NCBI GenBank assembly: GCA_002307295.1
Contig: DBTY01000004.1
Coordinates: 1 to 64,000, forward strand
Length of the DNA: 64,000 nucleotides
DNA from: Ignavibacteriales bacterium UBA1304
Lineage (GTDB): Bacteria > Bacteroidota > Ignavibacteria > Ignavibacteriales > Ignavibacteriaceae
Reading direction: 5' to 3'
A program made the translations under genes and the position numbers. The notes under the pieces are model-generated. The model worked only from the letters and a program-made list of their open reading frames with translations, had not been told where the DNA came from and did no database searches. Below, piece after piece: positions 8,513 to 18,099 of the stretch (the first letter of the stretch is position 1; the number at the start of each line of letters is the position of its first letter).

Positions 8513-10374
8513 GCTATATCCTTCACTGGTATATCAATAGTTATTTCTGTTCCATTTCCGGATCTGGAATCAAATTGAACATTTCCGCCAAGCATACTAA
8601 CCCTTTCTTTTATGCTTATCAAACCAAAGGCCTTTCTGCTTTTTGCATTGGAAGCTCCGTCTAAATCAAACCCAATGCCGTTGTCTTTTATACTTATTTC
8701 TAAATTATCGCCGCCAAGAAATACGTTAACCTCTGCTTCTGTAGCCTGAGAATGTTTTACGGCATTATTTAAAGCCTCTTGCACAATCCGGTACAAATAT
8801 AATTTAATTTTGGGATCCATATCGCCATTTATTTCATTCGCATTGAGTTTTGTTTTTATATTTGAGGATTCCATCACTTCGGCGCATAAAACTTTTAGAG
8901 CCGGAACAAGTCCGTAATTATCTAAAAAAGCCGGATGAAGAGCATAAATAATATCTTTCAGATCTCGCCCTGCCTGAGTAAGAAGATCTTTAATTTTTCC
9001 TAACGGCGGGAAATCTCCTCCTGAAGTTTTTTCAAAAACTTCAATATTCAGTTTAACTGCGGAAATCAACTGACCAATTCCGTCATGCAGCTCTCTTGAT
9101 ATGCGCCCTCTTTCTTCTTCAAGTTTTTCAATAATCAGGGAGGAGCCTATTTTGCTTTCCATAAGTTCCAGATTGGCTTCTTCCGTTTTCATCTTGTCGG
9201 TAATATCTTCAACCATATTAATTATCCGGAATACTTTTCCTTTATCGTTAACTACGCCGTAGAAGTGGAAAACGAGCAAAACGCCGTCATTTCTTTTTAT
9301 GTTCAGGTATTCCATTGGATCAAAGTAAAGCGGTTTGGTTTTGAATGAATCGCCGTTTTCAAGAAGCCCCTTAATTTTTTCCATATAGCCATAGCGCTGC
9401 ATTGTTTTATCGGTAAACAAGTTATAATTTATTTGTTCAATATCCTGCAATTTAAGCTGCCAGATATTTTCCCAAGCCTTGTTTACATAAAGAGCCTCTC
9501 CGTGAGTATTAAAATTTGCAATTGCAATTGATGATTGCGCAATAAGGGATCTGAGTTCGGCGGTTCTTTCAGCCACTCTCATCTCTAATTCATCATGCGC
9601 TTTAAGCAGAGCAGTTTCATCTTCTTTTCTCTTCGTTATATCGCGTATGATGAGGGTAAAATGATTCTTTTTATTTGCATTCCATTGTGAAAATGAAAAC
9701 TCAACCGGGAAACCAATCCCATTTTTTTTCTTTGCAGTAAGTTCAATTGTATCGGACGAAACATATTTGCCGGCCTCCATAAACCGCTTTACTCCTTCGG
9801 CAAGGTGATTTATAAAAACGTCAGGAAGAATTTTTTTAACGCTTTCTCCGTTAAGTTCCCATTCCTCATAATTAAACATTTGCATTGTTTTATTATTGCA
9901 GGAAGTAATTAAACCGTTTTCGTCAAGCGTAAGAGCTGCGTCTTTAGCCGTTAGGAATAAAGTGCGGTATTTTATTTCGCTTTCAGAAAGCTTTGTTTCC
10001 ATACGCGATTTGTATAACGCAATTTCTATAGTGCTCTGGAGGTCTTTAACTTCAAATGGTTTTATTATATAACCGTATGGCTCGGTTAATTTTGCTCTCT
10101 GTATGGTATTGTCATCGGAGTGAGCCGTAAGAAATACGATTGGAATACTGAGATTGGCTTTTATTTCTTCAGCTGCTACAATTCCATCGCTTTTCCCTTT
10201 CAGTATTATATCCATAAGAATAAGATCTGGTTTGCTAGCTATAGCTTCCCTTATACATGCGTCCGCAGTTGCTACCACGCCAACTACGTCGTGCCCTAAA
10301 TTAATAAGCCTTCGTTTAATGTCGAGGGCTACAATTGTTTCATCTTCTGCTATAAGTATTCTTGCTTTTTCCAT
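8509..10374 (-). CDS. Receiver-PAS-PAS-HisKA_3 sensor histidine kinase
   Basis: 621-residue cytoplasmic kinase of the NarX/DegS type. Order: receiver 1-118 (Asp10/11, phosphoacceptor Asp55 in LMDIILKG, Lys in IIKPF), PAS about 130-250 (ending IIRDITKRK), coiled-coil, PAS about 275-395 (ending VEDITDK), HisKA_3 with His430 in ISRELHDGIGQL, and an ATPase domain with EALNNAVKHS and DNGIGFD. No membrane segment. It should phosphorylate the overlapping NarL-type regulator. The N-terminal receiver suggests that it takes phosphoryl groups or inhibition from another kinase, plausibly one of the neighbouring ones. Confidence 0.93.
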   Translation of the reverse strand: MEKARILIAEDETIVALDIKRRLINLGHDVVGVVATADACIREAIASKPDLILMDIILKGKSDGIVAAEEIKANLSIPIVFLTAHSDDNTIQRAKLTEPYGYIIKPFEVKDLQSTIEIALYKSRMETKLSESEIKYRTLFLTAKDAALTLDENGLITSCNNKTMQMFNYEEWELNGESVKKILPDVFINHLAEGVKRFMEAGKYVSSDTIELTAKKKNGIGFPVEFSFSQWNANKKNHFTLIIRDITKRKEDETALLKAHDELEMRVAERTAELRSLIAQSSIAIANFNTHGEALYVNKAWENIWQLKLQDIEQINYNLFTDKTMQRYGYMEKIKGLLENGDSFKTKPLYFDPMEYLNIKRNDGVLLVFHFYGVVNDKGKVFRIINMVEDITDKMKTEEANLELMESKIGSSLIIEKLEEERGRISRELHDGIGQLISAVKLNIEVFEKTSGGDFPPLGKIKDLLTQAGRDLKDIIYALHPAFLDNYGLVPALKVLCAEVMESSNIKTKLNANEINGDMDPKIKLYLYRIVQEALNNAVKHSQATEAEVNVFLGGDNLEISIKDNGIGFDLDGASNAKSRKAFGLISIKERVSMLGGNVQFDSRSGNGTEITIDIPVKDIA

Positions 10375-10402
10375 TATATTAACCGCTATATTTTACCAGA
10401 TG

Positions 10403-12631
10403 TCATTTTTCATCAACGGAAAATATAATTGTATATTCCGTTCCCTCTTTTCTGCTTAATTCAATTTGCCCGTCTAATTGCTCAACTAAACTATTTACCA
10501 ACTGGAGACCAAGTGATTTAGTATTTCTGAAATCTATAGATTCTGACATGCCTACTCCATCGTCCTTCAAGATCAGATGGAAAGAACCGTTTGCGCCGCC
10601 ATGCATTTTTATAGATATAATTCCGGAACCCCGATCGGTAAAAGCATATTTTAATGAATTTGAAACTACTTCATTTATGATGAGTCCAAGAGGGATGGCT
10701 GATTCAATTGAAAAGCTCACATTCTCGATTTCTACATTTATTATCACGCTCCGCTGGTTTCGTTTATATGTTCTGAGAAGATAGTTTGTTATATCCTTAA
10801 TATACTCCTGAACGTTTATCTTAGAGAAATTTTCCGACTGGTATAATCTTTCGTGTATCAGCGCCATAGACCTTATTCTGTTGAGGCTGTCGTTAAAAAG
10901 CTCTCTTGATTCTTCGTCATGTATATACTCAGATTGAAGATTTAAAAGGCTCGATATAATCTGTAGATTATTTTTTACTCTGTGGTGAATTTCTTTAAGC
11001 AGAATTTCTTTTTCTTTTAACGACGCTTTTATATTTTCTTCCGCATTCTTTCGTTCAGTAATATCAAAAAACGAAATAAGAATTCTTTTTAATGTCTTTT
11101 CGTAGCCTGGAGTAGCCTGCACTCTTATTATAACAAATTTTCGATTCCCGGCTAAATCCAGAAAGGATATTTCGTTTTCATATCTTGTATCGCCCTGCGC
11201 AAACGCTATCATTTCTTCCTTATAAACATTAAACGATTCTTTCATAAGGAACGACGGCAGATTGCCAGGCAGTTCATTAGTAACAGCTTTAAAAAAGCTG
11301 AGACTTTCTTTATTTGTATCTATGATCTTAACATAAGAGGCGCACAGCTTTAGTTCGTCAGGGCGCTCTTCAAAGTATTCTGCAAAATTAGAGACGCCAG
11401 CCGAGCGAAGTTTGTTGAAATATTTCTTTAGTCCGGAAAAGTCTTCTTCCCAGATAGGAATTGGCGAGTCGTTAAAGAGGCTTATAAATCTTTCTTCGCT
11501 TTTAGTTAAAGCTTCTTCCGATAGTTTCCGTTCTGTTATATCCAGCACGTTAATAATTCTGTACAATAAATTTCCATTGGCATCATTTACCGTTGTAATG
11601 CTTTGAAGCGCTGGGAAAGTGGAACCGTCTTTTTTAAGATGAACGGACTCAAAATTATAATTTTCTTTTTTATTTGATTCTGCAATATGTCTCTTTAACT
11701 CTCCTCGTTTTCCCGGCGCCATTACGTCGTTTAGCGAAGCGTTAGCAAGTTCATTTTTTTCATATCCATGCATTTGGGCAAAAGCCGGATTCATCATATC
11801 TATTATTTCATTTTCATGCTCCAATACAGCTATACCCCACTGAGCATGTTCAAAAATATTAGCCCATTTTTTTAAAATCTCTCCTGCAAATTTTCGCCCT
11901 GTTATATTATGGAATACAACCTGAATAACTTTTGCGCCTTCAACTACGTCGGCAGAAGTATTCACAATTACTGTTCTTATTTTCCCCAACTTTGTTTTTA
12001 CTTCTGCTTCAATGCCCGGTTCGTCTAAGCAGGTTATCTCTTTAAATTCTTTATTGTTATAATTAAAGTTATTAATTTTACATAATTCCGCCAGCGTTCC
12101 TTTCAGAATTTCTTCTTCCGTCTTTTCATATAGATTCTGGGCGGCTCTGTTGCATTTAATGATTTTCCCTGTTTCTATATCAGCCCAGACTATCCCGTCA
12201 TGCGCATTCTCGAAGGCGAGCCTGAATTTTATTTCATTTTCCAGCAATTTTTTAGTTAGCCGGTTTTTCGTACAAGCGGATTCGACTGCAGTTATAAGTT
12301 CAATTTCTTTTATTGGTTTAACAAATAGCCCAAATGGTTTTAATAGCTTTGCCTGTTTGATAATTTTTTCTTCTTCGGCGCCTATTATAAATATTATTTC
12401 CAGAGTAATTTTATCTTTAATTGCAGCGATAGCTTCTATATTATCCTGGCTTCCTGTAGCGCTTATTTCGGCTACAATTAAACCCGGTTCATTTTTCTTT
12501 AGATATTCTGAAATCTCCTTCCTGTTACCTGCTCTCTTTACGTTATAGCTATCCCCCGAAACAAAATTACTTCGGAGCAAATCATAAATTTGTTTATTTC
12601 CCTCAACAACTAAAATATTTTGAGATTTCAT
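10403..12631 (-). CDS. Pseudo-receiver/multi-PAS HisKA_2 sensor kinase
   Basis: 742 residues. The N-terminal 115 residues have the receiver fold pattern but not its chemistry: the phosphoacceptor position is Glu55 (LIVAEISATG) and the acidic pocket reads VVEGN, while the Lys motif FVKPI remains. Three PAS-like modules follow (about 128-250, 255-370, 378-525), two ending in the S-box DITERK. The kinase core has KEIHHRVKNNLQ (His549, HisKA_2 class) and an ATPase domain with INEVVSNSLKYAF and DDGVGM. No membrane segment. Only 28 bp separate it from the next kinase gene, so they are probably co-transcribed. Confidence 0.9.
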   Translation of the reverse strand: MKSQNILVVEGNKQIYDLLRSNFVSGDSYNVKRAGNRKEISEYLKKNEPGLIVAEISATGSQDNIEAIAAIKDKITLEIIFIIGAEEEKIIKQAKLLKPFGLFVKPIKEIELITAVESACTKNRLTKKLLENEIKFRLAFENAHDGIVWADIETGKIIKCNRAAQNLYEKTEEEILKGTLAELCKINNFNYNNKEFKEITCLDEPGIEAEVKTKLGKIRTVIVNTSADVVEGAKVIQVVFHNITGRKFAGEILKKWANIFEHAQWGIAVLEHENEIIDMMNPAFAQMHGYEKNELANASLNDVMAPGKRGELKRHIAESNKKENYNFESVHLKKDGSTFPALQSITTVNDANGNLLYRIINVLDITERKLSEEALTKSEERFISLFNDSPIPIWEEDFSGLKKYFNKLRSAGVSNFAEYFEERPDELKLCASYVKIIDTNKESLSFFKAVTNELPGNLPSFLMKESFNVYKEEMIAFAQGDTRYENEISFLDLAGNRKFVIIRVQATPGYEKTLKRILISFFDITERKNAEENIKASLKEKEILLKEIHHRVKNNLQIISSLLNLQSEYIHDEESRELFNDSLNRIRSMALIHERLYQSENFSKINVQEYIKDITNYLLRTYKRNQRSVIINVEIENVSFSIESAIPLGLIINEVVSNSLKYAFTDRGSGIISIKMHGGANGSFHLILKDDGVGMSESIDFRNTKSLGLQLVNSLVEQLDGQIELSRKEGTEYTIIFSVDEK

Positions 12632-12939
12632 AGGCGTTAGTTTATAAGTTATAAAGACAAAACAAGGCTTGAAAATAATTGGGCAAATAACAAATATTGC
12701 AAAATTCCCGTGTCATTTCCATTTTACCTTTCTGGCTGAAATTTAACAAATGGCACACGACTAAACAATATAAATCTATAGTTTGAAATTAATTTATATA
12801 GCTTAAGTAGATTAAATATGCTTATACTTATAGAACCTATTTATTCAAATTTTTGCGTCCGCTTAGGGAATTAATATTGGTCCTAAATCATTTAATTCAT
12901 ATGGTTAAAACCTCCAATCAGCTCCGCATAGTATTTATC
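12632..12939. other. Intergenic, 308 bp, no gene seen
   Basis: Gap between the HisKA_2 kinase start and the end of the next kinase gene upstream. AT-rich, with stops in all frames. I see an imperfect GTGTCATTT / AAATGGCACAC inverted repeat at about 12708-12766 but no convincing T-tract or promoter boxes. It probably holds the promoter for the kinase-kinase-regulator operon. Confidence 0.5.
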
Positions 12940-14100
12940 TTAAACTAAAGGGAGAATCACTTTAACTTCAGCGCCGCCCTGTTTTCCGTTTTGTCCTTCA
13001 ATTTTCCCTTTATGCGCGTCAAGTATAAGTTTGGATTCCGCTAAACTTAATCCAAAGCCATCCTTATGATGCATCATATCGCCTGCTGAAAATAAGTCAA
13101 AACGCTGAATTAGATCGCTGTCTGCAAATCCGGATCCTCCGTCCTGAATTGTTAGTTCTACGCATTCGTCAACTTCGCGGGCTGTTATATAAATAGCAGA
13201 ACCATTGGTAGAATATTTATATGCATTATCTATAATATTGTTAAAGCATTTTTCTAATAAAACTGTATCGCCCAATACAAAGAGTTCTTTTCCTGTTAGG
13301 TTAAAATCCACGGTAATATTTTTCGTTTTATATTTTTCCTGAATAAAAGCAATTGAATGCGAGATAAGTCTTTCAATTTGGTTTTTTTCAAAGTTAATAT
13401 TTGCTATCCCGGCTTTTAGTTTTGTGATTTGCAGGGCAGTCTCAGAAAACTTCAATAGTTTTTGCGTAGAATCTATTAAGTTATCAATAAATTCTGCGCT
13501 CATATTATTTTCCGTCATATTTTTGAGCGATTCGGCAAGACCGCATATGCTGGTAAGCGGAGTACGAAGCTCGTGACTAATGAGAGCCAGGAAATCGCTT
13601 TTTGCTTTTTCGAGCATTGAAAGTTTATTTATTGCGCGCGTTAATTCAATTGTCCGCTCTACTACTTGTTCTTCAAGCAGCTTATTGAATTCCGATAGTT
13701 TTTCTCTGCTTTTTTTCAATTCAAGATGCGTTTTAATTCGCGCAAGCAATTCATTTTGGTTAAAAGGAGAAGCCACATAATCCTGAGCTCCAAGTTCAAA
13801 TCCCCTGATGATACTTTCAGGGTCTGTATTAGCCGTAAGGAAAATAATTGGGATTTCTTTCAGTTTTTCATTTTGACGAATTATTTGGCATGTGTCAAAT
13901 CCGTCTAATATAGGCATATTGACGTCAAGCAAAATCAAATCTACATCTGGAATATCTTTTGCGATCAATATATCTATGGCTCTTTTGCCGTTGACGGCAA
14001 TTTTTAGATTATACCCCAATAGCAACTCGCTCAAAATGGCTATATTTTGCGGCGCGTCGTCTACTATTAGTATTGTTTCAGTCTCCTTTTTTTCTTCCAT
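12940..14100 (-). CDS. Receiver-HisKA hybrid kinase
   Basis: 386 residues, soluble. Receiver 1-125 with Asp14/Asp15, phosphoacceptor Asp59 (LLDVNMPILDG) and Thr89 (FLTAN); the usual conserved Lys is replaced by Ser111 in YVASPFN. A short coiled-coil leads to HisKA with His176 (ALISHELRTPLTS) and an ATPase domain with NIIDNAYKYS and DGGSGF. This receiver-then-kinase order occurs in signalling networks where the receiver gates kinase output. It starts 37 bp downstream of the stop of the large hybrid kinase, so the two are likely one operon. Confidence 0.92.
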   Translation of the reverse strand: MEEKKETETILIVDDAPQNIAILSELLLGYNLKIAVNGKRAIDILIAKDIPDVDLILLDVNMPILDGFDTCQIIRQNEKLKEIPIIFLTANTDPESIIRGFELGAQDYVASPFNQNELLARIKTHLELKKSREKLSEFNKLLEEQVVERTIELTRAINKLSMLEKAKSDFLALISHELRTPLTSICGLAESLKNMTENNMSAEFIDNLIDSTQKLLKFSETALQITKLKAGIANINFEKNQIERLISHSIAFIQEKYKTKNITVDFNLTGKELFVLGDTVLLEKCFNNIIDNAYKYSTNGSAIYITAREVDECVELTIQDGGSGFADSDLIQRFDLFSAGDMMHHKDGFGLSLAESKLILDAHKGKIEGQNGKQGGAEVKVILPLV

Positions 14101-14137
14101 AATTGTTCCCTATTTTTACTATAGTGTTTAATTTAGT

Positions 14138-17100
14138 TTAACTTTTTGTTTTTATCTCCATTTTCACCAACAGAATTTCTAAAAGTTTTATCGTTTCCAG
14201 GAATTCATAATTTTCAATTTTCGCGGATATTTCTTCAAATTCCTTTTTATACTCTTCGGCATTTGTTGTTTTTTTTAGTTCCGCAAATTTCCTAAGAGCG
14301 TCGCCCGAACTATCCTTCAATAATGCGATTAAAAATTTTATTTCTGCAATAAAGTCATTTTCGCATAATGTATTCTTCTTCTCTTTTAACAAGGATTCTT
14401 CATTATTGTTTTTTTCATAAATTTCAATAGAGGTTAGAACATCAGTTAACTTTTCCACTAATGCAGGCCAGAAATAATGCGGATTAAAATTCGGATTATT
14501 CCTGGCTTCCTCTTCTAAAACAGCGGCTTTGTTTGATAATTCATCAAATCCCATATTTCCGGCGACGCTTTTCATCGTATGCATTGCAACTGCAAAGGCC
14601 TTTATGTTATTGTTTTTAATTTCTTCGTTCATCCGGTCAATTAAATCATAATTCTCTGAGTGAAATTTGCGTAAGAGTTTTTCATACAACTCCACATTGC
14701 CGTTGAGCCGCTTTAATCCGCTATCAGTATTAATCCCTTTGCCTAAATATATGCCCTTAAGCGATTTGGCTTCTTTATCAGGAAACCTTTCAATTCCCTG
14801 TAGAATTCTTGCGCCGGGCTTAATGTATTTTATAAGAGCTTTGAATAATGAGCTTTGCTTTATCGGTTTATCGACCATATCGTTCATACCTGCGTCTTCT
14901 ACTTTTTTCTTCACTCCGGAAATTGCATCGGCCGATAACGCTATGATGGGGAGTTCTTTATAGTGTTCATATTCTCTAATCTTTCTTGTCGCCGTGTAAC
15001 CGTCGACAAAAGGCATATGTATATCCATGAGGACTAAATCAAAACGCGAGGGGATGCCGGAACTAAGAACTTTATCAATAGCCTCCTGACCATTGTTTGC
15101 CGCTTCAACAATAATATCTTCATTTTGCAGAAGCTCTGAAGTAATCGTCTGGTTAATGCTGTTATCTTCAACTAATAGAACTCTGGCTCCTTTTATATTT
15201 TTTACTTCTTCCTTCCAGTCATTGCTTGTTTTTACTTTCTCGTTATTTTCCATTCCTTTTTTTCCAAAAATTTCGCATATACTATTAAACAGAAATAAAT
15301 TGCCTATTGGCTTTTCGATTACCCGGCTTACTCCATAATTTTTTGCCTCATCCATTATCTCATCCGAAATGAGCCCGTTAATCATAATTATTATTTCCGG
15401 TTTAACTGCAATATCATTATTCCTGTAAATTTTTCTTGATAATTCCAGACCGTTTATTCCGTAAGCCTTATACCCGACAAGCAAAAGCATATAAGGGTTT
15501 GTTTTTCTTTTCTCTAATTCTTCAAGCGCATCTATTTCTGTTTCTAAAACGACGCAATTTAGGCCAAGAGCTTCTACAGTCCGTTTACATGCTTCGCAAA
15601 ACACTTCGTTATCGTCGCAAATCAGCGCATACCTGCCAGTAAAACCTTCAATTTTGTGAGGGATAGAAGCTTGCCGGTTATTTGAAACTTCAAACGGAAT
15701 TGTAAAAGCAAATAAGCTCCCTTTGCCATATTTACTTTCTACGCGGATATCTCCGCCCATCAAGTTCACCAGGTTTTTGCTTATTGCCAGACCTAACCCT
15801 GTGCCGCCATATTTACGCGTAATAGAAGCGTCGGCCTGTTGAAAAGCCCGGAATATTTTATCCTGCTCCTCGGCCGAAAGCCCCACCCCTGTATCCCGAA
15901 TTCCAAATTGTAAAATGCATTTGTTATTTTCAAAACTTTCAATTTCTATACTAATAACAACCATTCCCTTTTCAGTAAATTTAATTGCGTTCCCGCAGAT
16001 ATTAATCAAAATTTGTTCAAGCCTTAATGCGTCGCCTATAATATGCCTTGGAATTTGCGGATCGACAAAATAAACAATCTCTATGTTTTTATCATACGCT
16101 TGCTTCAGAAAAAGCGCAGAGACATTATTCAGCACCTGTTCAATATCGAACTCGGAGCTATCAAGAATAAACTTACCAGCTTCAATTTTTGAGAAATCCA
16201 AAATATCATTTATTATATGAAGCAGCGATGCGGAAGCGTTTGCAATTTTATTAAGATAATCCGATTGCCTTAAAGTCAGATTAGTTTTTAAAACAAGATC
16301 CGCAAGCCCAATAATAGCGTTCATTGGAGTTCTTATTTCATGCGACATATTTGCAAGGAACTCGCTTTTGGCTCTGTTAGCGGAATCGGCGGCTGTTTTT
16401 GCTTCTTCCAGCTGCTGAATATAATTTTTACGCTCTGTTATATCATCCTTTACAGCGACAAAATGAGTCGCTTTACCCGCCTCATTCTTAATTGGAACAA
16501 TAGACGTATGTTCCCAATATAACACGCCGTCTTTTTTCCTGTCGCAAAACTCCCCCTGCCATTGTTCGCCGGCAATTATTTTATCCCACAGCGCTTTATA
16601 AAACTCCGAAGAGTGTTTGCCGGATTTTAAAATACGACAATTTTTCCCGATTAGTTCTTTCGATTCATAGCCTGTAGACTTTATAAAGCTTGAGTTAACA
16701 TATTCTATGTTCCCTTTGTTATCTGTAATCACTACAGCGACAGGGCTATGCTCCAAAGCGCTAGTAAGCATTCCCATTCTTTTGTTGGATTCTACTAATT
16801 TTTTTCTGGCATATTCGGCATTTTTCCGTTGTATATCTGCGTCTTGCTTCATGCTAAGAGCAATTTTAATCGCTTCTTCAAATTTTCTTGTGCGTTCGTT
16901 AACCCTCTGTTCAAGCTCGGCATTAAGCCGTATAATTTCTGCTTCCGCTCGTTTTCTTTCTGTAATATCCCGAAGCATAAGCGTTATTAATTTATCTTTC
17001 CGTAATCTACAATTGGAAACATATATTTCTATATCTCGTTCTGTTCCATCATTCATATTAAATTTTGTTTCGTATATTGCCGACGGCGTTTCGTCATTTA

Positions 17101-17599
17101 CAAAACAATTTAAGCGTTTCTCAACTTCATCTTTCTCCAGCGGCGTTATTAGCGATAAAAACGATTTGCTCGTCAGTTCTTCTTTGGCTGAACGCCCTAA
17201 AAGCCGAGAAAATTCGTTATTACATTTTATGATTATATTATTTTTTAAAAGGCATGCTGCATCCTGAATTTTATTAAACAACGTAACAAGCTCCTCTTCA
17301 GTTTCTGCAGAAACGCTGTTTATTCCTAATTCATCAAGATAATTTTGGTTGGTATGAGCTTCGTTTTTTTTGTCGCTCTTTTTTCTTTTAGCTGTATATG
17401 CAAAATAAATAACTTCAAACAAAAGCGCACATAGCGCAAACGCTTCAATTATATATTGTACGCCGGCCCTATTGTGTAAAAGAAAAAGAGAGATTGTGTT
17501 AATTACAAATATAGCCGCAATAATTGCGTTTAATATTCTAAGATTTTTCTCTGATTTAAATTTTCCAACAGTTTTCCTGAATATATTTCCGTTTTGCAA
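14138..17599 (-). CDS. Large tripartite hybrid sensor kinase (BarA/ArcB-like layout)
   Basis: 1153 residues. Two membrane helices (about 23-41 and 48-68), PAS about 100-215, coiled-coil, PAS about 275-395, HisKA with His420 (NMSHEIRTPMNAI), ATPase domain with GNAIKFTEKG, DTGVGLS and GGTGLGLA, then two receivers and an HPt. The first receiver (about 655-778) has lost its acceptor: LLLVGYKA puts Gly709 at the Asp position. The second (about 804-925) is intact with Asp859 (LMDIHMPFVDG). HPt around His1007 (AMHTMKSVAGNMG). A C-terminal helical extension of about 90 residues is unassigned. Start is TTG at 17599, with GAGGG upstream; no ATG is available before the first domain. Confidence 0.93.
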   Translation of the reverse strand: MQNGNIFRKTVGKFKSEKNLRILNAIIAAIFVINTISLFLLHNRAGVQYIIEAFALCALLFEVIYFAYTAKRKKSDKKNEAHTNQNYLDELGINSVSAETEEELVTLFNKIQDAACLLKNNIIIKCNNEFSRLLGRSAKEELTSKSFLSLITPLEKDEVEKRLNCFVNDETPSAIYETKFNMNDGTERDIEIYVSNCRLRKDKLITLMLRDITERKRAEAEIIRLNAELEQRVNERTRKFEEAIKIALSMKQDADIQRKNAEYARKKLVESNKRMGMLTSALEHSPVAVVITDNKGNIEYVNSSFIKSTGYESKELIGKNCRILKSGKHSSEFYKALWDKIIAGEQWQGEFCDRKKDGVLYWEHTSIVPIKNEAGKATHFVAVKDDITERKNYIQQLEEAKTAADSANRAKSEFLANMSHEIRTPMNAIIGLADLVLKTNLTLRQSDYLNKIANASASLLHIINDILDFSKIEAGKFILDSSEFDIEQVLNNVSALFLKQAYDKNIEIVYFVDPQIPRHIIGDALRLEQILINICGNAIKFTEKGMVVISIEIESFENNKCILQFGIRDTGVGLSAEEQDKIFRAFQQADASITRKYGGTGLGLAISKNLVNLMGGDIRVESKYGKGSLFAFTIPFEVSNNRQASIPHKIEGFTGRYALICDDNEVFCEACKRTVEALGLNCVVLETEIDALEELEKRKTNPYMLLLVGYKAYGINGLELSRKIYRNNDIAVKPEIIIMINGLISDEIMDEAKNYGVSRVIEKPIGNLFLFNSICEIFGKKGMENNEKVKTSNDWKEEVKNIKGARVLLVEDNSINQTITSELLQNEDIIVEAANNGQEAIDKVLSSGIPSRFDLVLMDIHMPFVDGYTATRKIREYEHYKELPIIALSADAISGVKKKVEDAGMNDMVDKPIKQSSLFKALIKYIKPGARILQGIERFPDKEAKSLKGIYLGKGINTDSGLKRLNGNVELYEKLLRKFHSENYDLIDRMNEEIKNNNIKAFAVAMHTMKSVAGNMGFDELSNKAAVLEEEARNNPNFNPHYFWPALVEKLTDVLTSIEIYEKNNNEESLLKEKKNTLCENDFIAEIKFLIALLKDSSGDALRKFAELKKTTNAEEYKKEFEEISAKIENYEFLETIKLLEILLVKMEIKTKS

Positions 17600-18099
17600 A
17601 ATTATCCCTCTTTAATAATTTTATCATAACTTCAGTTTCTGCCTATAGCAGATCAGGATTTTTTTACGGGTGCAAAACCAAATCTTAAATAACAACGCGG
17701 TTTTGTTTTCCATAAATCACTATTTATAATCATCAGTATGAAAAATATCCATCCTTTGCGATAATTAAGTTTTATGAAGCTAAACTATGCGTAAAATTCG
17801 CATAATTAGTTTTCAATGTCGCCCATTATCTGTTTTGGGACGACTATAATTATTTTTTCTATATTAGCCTGAATATTGAAGCAGCGTTTTTTCAATGGAA
17901 AGGAAGAAATTCTACACACAATTAACAAGATAGGATAAAATTCCTAAATACGCAAATTGATTTTTTTATGCAGACCCGCGCAGGGATGCGCTCTACAAAT
18001 TGGTTTTGTTTTAGTAGCCTTCAAATACAAATCCCTTCCCCAAAGACTACTTATCCGTAATGCATGAAAATAAACGAGAAATAATTAAACGACTGTCCG
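17600..18099. other. Intergenic, 500 bp, no gene seen
   Basis: Between the tripartite kinase start and the glycosyltransferase stop. Every frame is interrupted. It contains a TATGCG / CGCATA inverted repeat (17786-17804) and a degenerate copy of the dispersed hairpin element noted at 17976-18010. The kinase promoter must lie here but I cannot place its boxes. Confidence 0.5.
17976..18010. repeat. Degenerate copy of dispersed GC-rich hairpin repeat
   Basis: GCAGACCCGCGCAGGGATGCGC followed by a tract close to AAATTGGTTTTG. Short GC-rich core beside the same AATTTGTTTTG-type spacer as the tandem hairpin units at 31244-31406, so it is probably another, decayed member of that family. Much more GC-rich than the surrounding DNA. 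Confidence 0.4.

Noticed and set aside
12940..14100. Ser111 in the receiver as evidence of an inactive domain.
   Set aside because: Asp59 and the acidic pocket are intact; the Lys change alone does not show loss of function.
17600..18099. A transfer RNA or small RNA in the 500-bp gap, because of a GC-rich stretch at 17976.
   Set aside because: No cloverleaf or anticodon pattern; better explained as a degenerate hairpin repeat.
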